A stretch of DNA of 64,000 nucleotides. It comes from Pseudomonas sp. JQ170C (lineage in GTDB: Bacteria > Pseudomonadota > Gammaproteobacteria > Pseudomonadales > Pseudomonadaceae). The position numbers and the translations under genes were made by a program. Below, one piece after another: positions 59,647-64,000 of this stretch. Position 1 is the first letter of the stretch; every line of letters begins with the position of its first letter. The stretch covers positions 2,882,501-2,946,500 of the forward strand of contig NZ_CP141608.1 in assembly GCF_035581345.1 (NCBI RefSeq), written 5' to 3'. Under the pieces are notes generated by a model, which did no database searches, was not told the origin of the DNA, and saw only the letters and a program-made list of their open reading frames with translations.

Positions 59647-60927
59647 TCAGAAGTAGTATGGGAATTTCAAGCTAAAGGAAAAGTCCGGCGAGTCGTCGGT
59701 AAGGCCGATTGAAAGGTTCGGCACGATGGTCAGGTTGTCGGTGGCGGCCAGGGTCATGCCTATGTTGAAGTTGGCCGCGTTATAGTCGCTGCTGGGGACT
59801 GATTGCCAGTCGCCGCCATCGGGCTTGATCTTGCTCTTGCTGGAGAACTGGTCGGTGAACGAGAACGACATACTCATTTTCTCGTTCAAGGCGAACGCGA
59901 TACCGGCACCAATCTGCCAGGAGTCGCCGAGTTTCACGTCGCCCGGGACTTTGGTGTTGATGGTGGGGCTGATGTCGCTGAACGAATCCTCCATGTTGTA
60001 GGTGTAGGAAAGGCTGCCGAAGAGCACGGCGGGGTCGAAGGTCTTGACCAGCGAGATCCCCGGTGTGATCGCCCAAACGCCGTTGCCGGTCGGAAGGTCT
60101 TCAGGTACCGAGAGGTTGTCGTTGGTCGGGTCGTTGACCAGTTTGATGCCGTAGGGGTCGTCCCCGGTGGGTGCCTTGACGCGCAAGGTGACCACTGCAT
60201 CGGGCAGGTTCTCCGACTCGTCGAGGAACTTGTAGGCAACCCCTACGTTGACATCGCCGATGGTAGGGTCGCGCTTGACCGTTGCGTCGGAAGACACCGG
60301 GCCGGCACCGCCTGCGCCGCCTGAGGAGTAGGTGGACTCGCGGTAGATCACTGGGACGTTGATATCGAACTGCCAGCGCTGATCAAGGTTGTAGCGTGCG
60401 GTCAGGTCCAGGGTCCAGTTGTCGGCCTTAATACGGTCGAGGTTGATGTTGCCAAGGAAGATCGAGTCCAGGGCCAGGAAGCCGTTGAGCACCAGGGCAC
60501 GGGTATCGTAGTGGGTGTAGGTCAGGCCGGTCTCGACGCTGAACTTGCCGCCACCGAAGAAGCCGCTGGCCTCGTCATAGAGGTTGGACACGCTTTGTGC
60601 CGGTTCCGAGTCTTCCTTGAGCGATTGGCCGTACGAGCTGCCGGTGGTTCCCGGCGCACCCGCGGCCACCGCCTGGCCGCCCCGGGAAGGTTCGGCGGGA
60701 GACTTGGTCAGGCGTTTGGGCTGCGGTGTGGCGGGTGTTTCTTCGACCTGGCGAACGCGCTGTTCAAGCACCATCAGCGCGTTCTGTTGTGCTTCGTAAC
60801 GCTGTTTCAACTCCATGAGTTCTTGTTTTAGTGCCTCGACCTGGGGGTCGGGAGCTGCGTAGAGCAATGTCGCTGGAGTCAGGCTACTTAAACAGACGAT
60901 AGCTCTGAAGGTTAACGATCGGTGCAT
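59647..60927 (-). CDS. fapF: Fap amyloid outer-membrane export channel FapF
   Basis: 426 residues with a signal peptide. An N-terminal coiled coil ([20 protein letters not shown], about 28-65) is followed by a disordered Pro/Ser/Gly linker and a C-terminal beta-barrel (about 135-426) ending [11 protein letters not shown], with a terminal phenylalanine. This is the FapF layout, a trimeric barrel plugged by its own helix that secretes FapB/FapC. Barrel strands include [19 protein letters not shown] and [14 protein letters not shown]. Last gene of the operon. Confidence 0.9.
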   Translation of the reverse strand: MHRSLTFRAIVCLSSLTPATLLYAAPDPQVEALKQELMELKQRYEAQQNALMVLEQRVRQVEETPATPQPKRLTKSPAEPSRGGQAVAAGAPGTTGSSYGQSLKEDSEPAQSVSNLYDEASGFFGGGKFSVETGLTYTHYDTRALVLNGFLALDSIFLGNINLDRIKADNWTLDLTARYNLDQRWQFDINVPVIYRESTYSSGGAGGAGPVSSDATVKRDPTIGDVNVGVAYKFLDESENLPDAVVTLRVKAPTGDDPYGIKLVNDPTNDNLSVPEDLPTGNGVWAITPGISLVKTFDPAVLFGSLSYTYNMEDSFSDISPTINTKVPGDVKLGDSWQIGAGIAFALNEKMSMSFSFTDQFSSKSKIKPDGGDWQSVPSSDYNAANFNIGMTLAATDNLTIVPNLSIGLTDDSPDFSFSLKFPYYF

Positions 60928-60972
60928 GGGTTAGCCGTCCCTTCTAACTGCATTGATGAGACAGAGCGTAGA

Positions 60973-61761
60973 TCAGAATCCAGGAGTGCGAAGTCCTTTG
61001 AGCTGGTCCAGGCTGCCACTGAGCGCGCCGGCTGTCGGCACGTTCTCACGCAGCACGACATTGAGGGAGGTGAGGTTGATGACCCGGTTGCCAGCGCCGA
61101 GCAGGGTGGTGTTTTGCATCAGCCCACCTTGGGCAAGCCGTTGCACGGTGCTGCCCTGGTTGTTGTTGGCGACAATGTTCATTTGCACACCCGTACCACT
61201 CGAGGAAACGCTCAGCGAACCTGCTCCGTTTGAAATGACCGCCGGTGTATCTGCGGCCAATGCAGTGCCCTGCGTCTGGACGGCCGGTGCTTCATTGGCC
61301 TTGGTGACGTTGATATCAACGTTGTTGTAGGCGGTGTTGAAGTCGCCGGCAGCCCGTACAACCTGGGTGACGCCTTCAGTGGAGCTCAGCCCAGCGCCAC
61401 CGGTGACAGTGCCGGTGCCGGGGCTGGGGGAGGTGACTGTGCTGGTGCTGTTACTGGCGCTGGCGGTTTGTGGTTGCGCTGCGGCCGTGGCTTTTTCCTC
61501 GAACGTCGACACATAGAACTGTGGCTTGAACATCGATTGCTGGACTTGTAGTGAGGCTGTCGCCCCGATCAGTTCACCCTGGGCGTTTTGCCAGGCGCTG
61601 GACATGACCACGCCAAAGCTGATGATCCGTCCAGGCATTACATAGCGGCCCCGCAGGTTCGCCAGTTCATGGTCTTTCAATTCGATGGGTTTGAGCATCT
61701 GTGCCTCACTTGGGAGGCTGGCAGCCATGCACAGCACGGCGACCCAGATAGAAGTCTTCAT
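60973..61761 (-). CDS. fapE: Fap system component FapE
   Basis: About 262 residues. ATG 61761 has GGGAG 6 bases upstream. After a signal peptide, PIELKDHELANLRGRYVMPGRIISFGVVMSS and the end region VINLTSLNVVLRENVP are typical of FapE. A Thr/Ser/Gly-rich low-complexity stretch lies in the middle (about 95-140). FapE is an extracellular fibril component found at low level with FapC. Lies between fapD and fapF. Confidence 0.85.
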   Translation of the reverse strand: MKTSIWVAVLCMAASLPSEAQMLKPIELKDHELANLRGRYVMPGRIISFGVVMSSAWQNAQGELIGATASLQVQQSMFKPQFYVSTFEEKATAAAQPQTASASNSTSTVTSPSPGTGTVTGGAGLSSTEGVTQVVRAAGDFNTAYNNVDINVTKANEAPAVQTQGTALAADTPAVISNGAGSLSVSSSGTGVQMNIVANNNQGSTVQRLAQGGLMQNTTLLGAGNRVINLTSLNVVLRENVPTAGALSGSLDQLKGLRTPGF

Positions 61762-61794
61762 GGGATACTCCCGGAGCCTCATGCTCCCTTGTCA

Positions 61795-62478
61795 TTAGAA
61801 GAAGTCGCTTTGGATGAATCCGAAATCCATCAACTCTGCGTCTTGCACCGGGGTAAAGGCGTTGACACGGGTCTTGGCAGTCAGTGGTATCGGCGGGTCG
61901 AGCAAGGCATTGGTCTTGTCGTAACCCTTGCCGATGACGGCAAAAATGATCCCGTTCCAGCCTTTGACAAAATCCTCGATTTTGTAGCGTTTGTGGCCTA
62001 GCACCGGATCGCCGATGTACACCCAGTCTTTGTCGACTTTCTGCATGACAACAAAGTGCTTGTAGCCACGGATGTCCAGCAGGACCACGGTGGGGATGCG
62101 GATATTGTGCAAGGCATCCGCTTCCACCCGGTAACCACGGGCACGCATGCCCAGGCTTTCTACGTACTTTTTCATGTCGAGCATGGAAAAGCCCTGGACG
62201 CGCACCAGATCCTGATCGGCATGTGCAAGCATGCCTTCGATGATCTGGGCTTCATCCACATCCAGCCAATAGGCCTGGCGCAAGATGGTCGCCAACGACG
62301 CTGCACCACAACTGAAATCGGTTTTCTGTTGCACCAGGTCGGCAAATTTGCGTTCGCGCACGCTCTGGATGGGCTTGTACACCACCGCGCCACCCGGCAA
62401 CAGCACGGTTAGTGGCATTTGAGCAGCTTCGCTCTGGCTGGCCAGGCAAAGCAGAAACGCCAAGGCGATGATGCGCAT
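61795..62478 (-). CDS. fapD: Fap system C39-type peptidase FapD
   Basis: About 227 residues with a signal peptide. ATG 62478 has GGGAGG upstream. C39 papain-like domain: catalytic Cys in QQKTDFSCGAASLATILRQ (about residue 55), His in RGYKHFVVMQ and Asp in VYIGDPVLG. It is thought to process Fap components, probably the FapF plug or subunits, in the periplasm. The intrinsic hairpin upstream of it should reduce its expression relative to fapC. Confidence 0.9.
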   Translation of the reverse strand: MRIIALAFLLCLASQSEAAQMPLTVLLPGGAVVYKPIQSVRERKFADLVQQKTDFSCGAASLATILRQAYWLDVDEAQIIEGMLAHADQDLVRVQGFSMLDMKKYVESLGMRARGYRVEADALHNIRIPTVVLLDIRGYKHFVVMQKVDKDWVYIGDPVLGHKRYKIEDFVKGWNGIIFAVIGKGYDKTNALLDPPIPLTAKTRVNAFTPVQDAELMDFGFIQSDFF

Positions 62479-62505
62479 GTTCGGAAGCCTCCCTGGATCT
62501 CGTGA

Positions 62506-62530
62506 AAAAGGCCCCCCGAAGGGGGCCTCC
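62506..62530 (-). terminator. Partial terminator between fapC and fapD
   Basis: On the minus strand AGGCCCCC-TTC-GGGGGGCCT is followed by TTTTTCAC. Its strength and location suggest that most transcripts stop after fapC, so the subunit is made in excess over the export genes. Confidence 0.8.
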
Positions 62531-62542
62531 AATCGACAGCGA

Positions 62543-63865
62543 TTACATCGAGGTGTTGGAGATGGCCAGCGAGTTGCTTTGCTGGTTGCCCACACCGGCA
62601 GCCACGTTCACGCCCAGGTTGCCGCTGCCGCCATTGACCGAGCCAGCGAGGACTGCGGTGTTGGTGACAGGGTTGGCCCAGCCGGTAGGAGTCAGCACTT
62701 GGAACGAAATGCTGTTGCTCAGGTTGTAGGCGCTGACCTCAGCATAGCCTTTCGAGTGCTCGTACTCGGACTCAGATTTCTGGCTGCCCGATTTTTCAAA
62801 CGAAGATTCAAACTCTTTCTCGAACGAAGAACCGAACGACTTCGAGAACTCGGAGCCGGACGAGGTGTTCCACTTGCCTTTGACCGATGCGTCGAGGTTG
62901 GCTTCAAGTGAGCCTTCTACAGAGTTGGTGCGCTCACCGTTGTGGTGACGGCCATAATCCCAGGACACTGTCCGGGACGCTTCGGCATCTACATCCAGGT
63001 GGGCTTTGAGCGAAGCATCGAACGAACCACCTGCTTTCTGGCTTTGCATGCCCTCTGCTTCAAAGCCTTGCTTGCCTGAGACTTTGTAGCCGCTGGCACC
63101 TTTCGCTTCCCAGCTCGACGATTGACTGTTGCTGCCAGCAGCGGCGGAAGCCTTGCCGTGGAACGAGCTGCCGGTGGCGGTTGTGGTGATAGTGATGGTG
63201 TCGATGTTATAGGTACGATCGGCGTTGTTGTTTACCTCCAGGCCTGGGCCGTCCTGCACGGCAGAGGCAGTGGCGTTTGCGTTACCCAGTGGTGCATTGC
63301 TGTTGGCAATGGCCATGGTGTTTTTCTGTTGGTTGAGGTCGCCACCGGCGACGTTGATGCCAATATTGCCGCTGCCGCCGCTTGCCGAGCCGCTCATCAG
63401 CGCAGAGTTGGTGCTGCCGTAGTTATTGACCTTGTTGTTGTCGCTGTACTGATTGACGCTTGCAGTTGCGTTGGCAGTGCCAAATACGAAGGAATTATCC
63501 AGCTCCGCGATGTTGGAACCGGCGTTGGCGATGGCGGCCGCGTTGTCTTGCTGGTTGCCAGCACCTGCTGCCACGTTGACGCCGACGTTGCCGCTGGTGC
63601 CTTCTGCCGAATCGGTCATTGCAGCGCCGTTGATGGTGCCTTCGTTGCGAATTTTGTTGTCTTCGCTGTTTTGCTCGTCATAGGCACCGGCATTGGCTGT
63701 CACATACACTTTTGTTGGAGGAGGGGTTTGGTGGCCGCCGTGATGATGACCGTTGTTATGGTGATGGTCATTGCCACGACGATCGTTTTGCCCCGCTTGT
63801 ACAGCTACAGCCATGACCGCAGCAATTGCGAAAACCAGAGGCTTGAGTGCCATCGAAGGTTTCAT
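62543..63865 (-). CDS. fapC: Major functional amyloid subunit FapC
   Basis: 440 residues. The start MKPSMALKPLVFAIAAVMA is almost the same as in other Pseudomonas FapC proteins. Three amyloid repeats are clear: SGNVGVNVAAGAGNQQDN (about 92), SGNIGINVAGGDLNQQKN (about 170) and SGNLGVNVAAGVGNQQSN (about 415). The linker between repeats 2 and 3 is about 225 residues, far longer than the first (about 60), and rich in Ser, Lys, Glu, Gly and Ala. A His/Asn/Gly run follows the signal peptide. The CxxC tail seen in some FapC proteins is missing. GGAG precedes ATG. Confidence 0.93.
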   Translation of the reverse strand: MKPSMALKPLVFAIAAVMAVAVQAGQNDRRGNDHHHNNGHHHGGHQTPPPTKVYVTANAGAYDEQNSEDNKIRNEGTINGAAMTDSAEGTSGNVGVNVAAGAGNQQDNAAAIANAGSNIAELDNSFVFGTANATASVNQYSDNNKVNNYGSTNSALMSGSASGGSGNIGINVAGGDLNQQKNTMAIANSNAPLGNANATASAVQDGPGLEVNNNADRTYNIDTITITTTATGSSFHGKASAAAGSNSQSSSWEAKGASGYKVSGKQGFEAEGMQSQKAGGSFDASLKAHLDVDAEASRTVSWDYGRHHNGERTNSVEGSLEANLDASVKGKWNTSSGSEFSKSFGSSFEKEFESSFEKSGSQKSESEYEHSKGYAEVSAYNLSNSISFQVLTPTGWANPVTNTAVLAGSVNGGSGNLGVNVAAGVGNQQSNSLAISNTSM

Positions 63866-63918
63866 GGTGGTTCTCCGTACTTTATTTTAGGTTAAGTGTT
63901 GTTACGTGCTTGCATGGG

Positions 63919-64000
63919 TCAATCAGCGACCCGGACGTTCAGGGTGTTTGCCATTCGGTTTCCCACCCCAGCGCTCTGATTCAACTGAATGACCCCACGG
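63919..64000 (-). CDS. fapB: Fap minor amyloid subunit FapB, C-terminal end (cut by window end)
   Basis: The last 26 codons: QLNQSAGVGNRMANTLNVRVAD and stop. This matches the end of FapB repeat 3 (NQ..GVGN..AN). FapB is the nucleator. The rest, and any fapA and promoter, lie beyond the window. Confidence 0.75.
   Translation of the reverse strand, partial: RGVIQLNQSAGVGNRMANTLNVRVAD

Overview
The window reads as about 64 kb of a Pseudomonas chromosome, most like the P. putida / P. fluorescens side of the genus. The evidence is high GC, dense operons, many Pseudomonas-type REP palindromes (core GCGGGCTTGCCCCGCGA), aerobic cobalamin genes (cobE, cobM, cobN), a Fap amyloid operon and an mnxG-type giant multicopper oxidase. 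Its theme is making and exporting surface structures, with a catabolic cluster and a B12 cluster between them.

Layout. 1-573: 5' part of nhaA (minus). 978-8202: a CS1/cable-type (alternate chaperone-usher) fimbrial operon with major pilin, usher, two tandem tip-adhesin copies and chaperone. 8428-9350: an RcsB-like response regulator cut short by an internally deleted IS5-family remnant. 9589-10928: an inverted, convergent pair of paralogous proteins (possibly Stv-type putative adhesins). Five copies of an RcsB-box-like palindrome lie in front of the fimbrial genes and this pair. 11213-21883: MFS transporter, TIM-barrel enzyme and MocR regulator (minus), then quinone oxidoreductase, TauD-type dioxygenase, BKACE enzyme, MFS transporter, DsbA-like protein, Rieske ferredoxin and YeiH-type exporter (plus), a catabolic locus of unknown substrate. 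21983-23490: two TenA genes behind a TPP riboswitch.

23636-47810 looks like a manganese-oxidation and secretion island. GspF and GspG (minus) and a lytic transglycosylase precede mnxG. mnxG leads an operon with a beta-propeller protein, two SCO-type copper/thiol proteins, a cytochrome c/substrate-binding fusion and a SurA-like chaperone. A second operon encodes a REC-only regulator, GspE, PilM/N/O/P-like proteins, a lipoprotein secretin and three pseudopilins, and ends in the curli export genes csgE, csgF and csgG, with no csgA or csgB in the window. Sigma-54-type promoters and CCCC-N7-GGGG dyads precede mnxG, the secretion operon and probably gspGF, which suggests one shared regulator.

47962-57541: a small DUF1272 protein, then cobM-cobE-cbtA-cbtB (minus) and cobW-cobN-chlI/chlD (plus), each set led by its own cobalamin riboswitch. 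The chlI/chlD junction has a complete -1 programmed frameshift signal. 57641-64000: a small unknown protein, a sigma-54 activator with a degenerate receiver, and the minus-strand fap operon (fapF, fapE, fapD, fapC and the last 26 codons of fapB). FapC has a greatly expanded charged, Ser-rich second linker.
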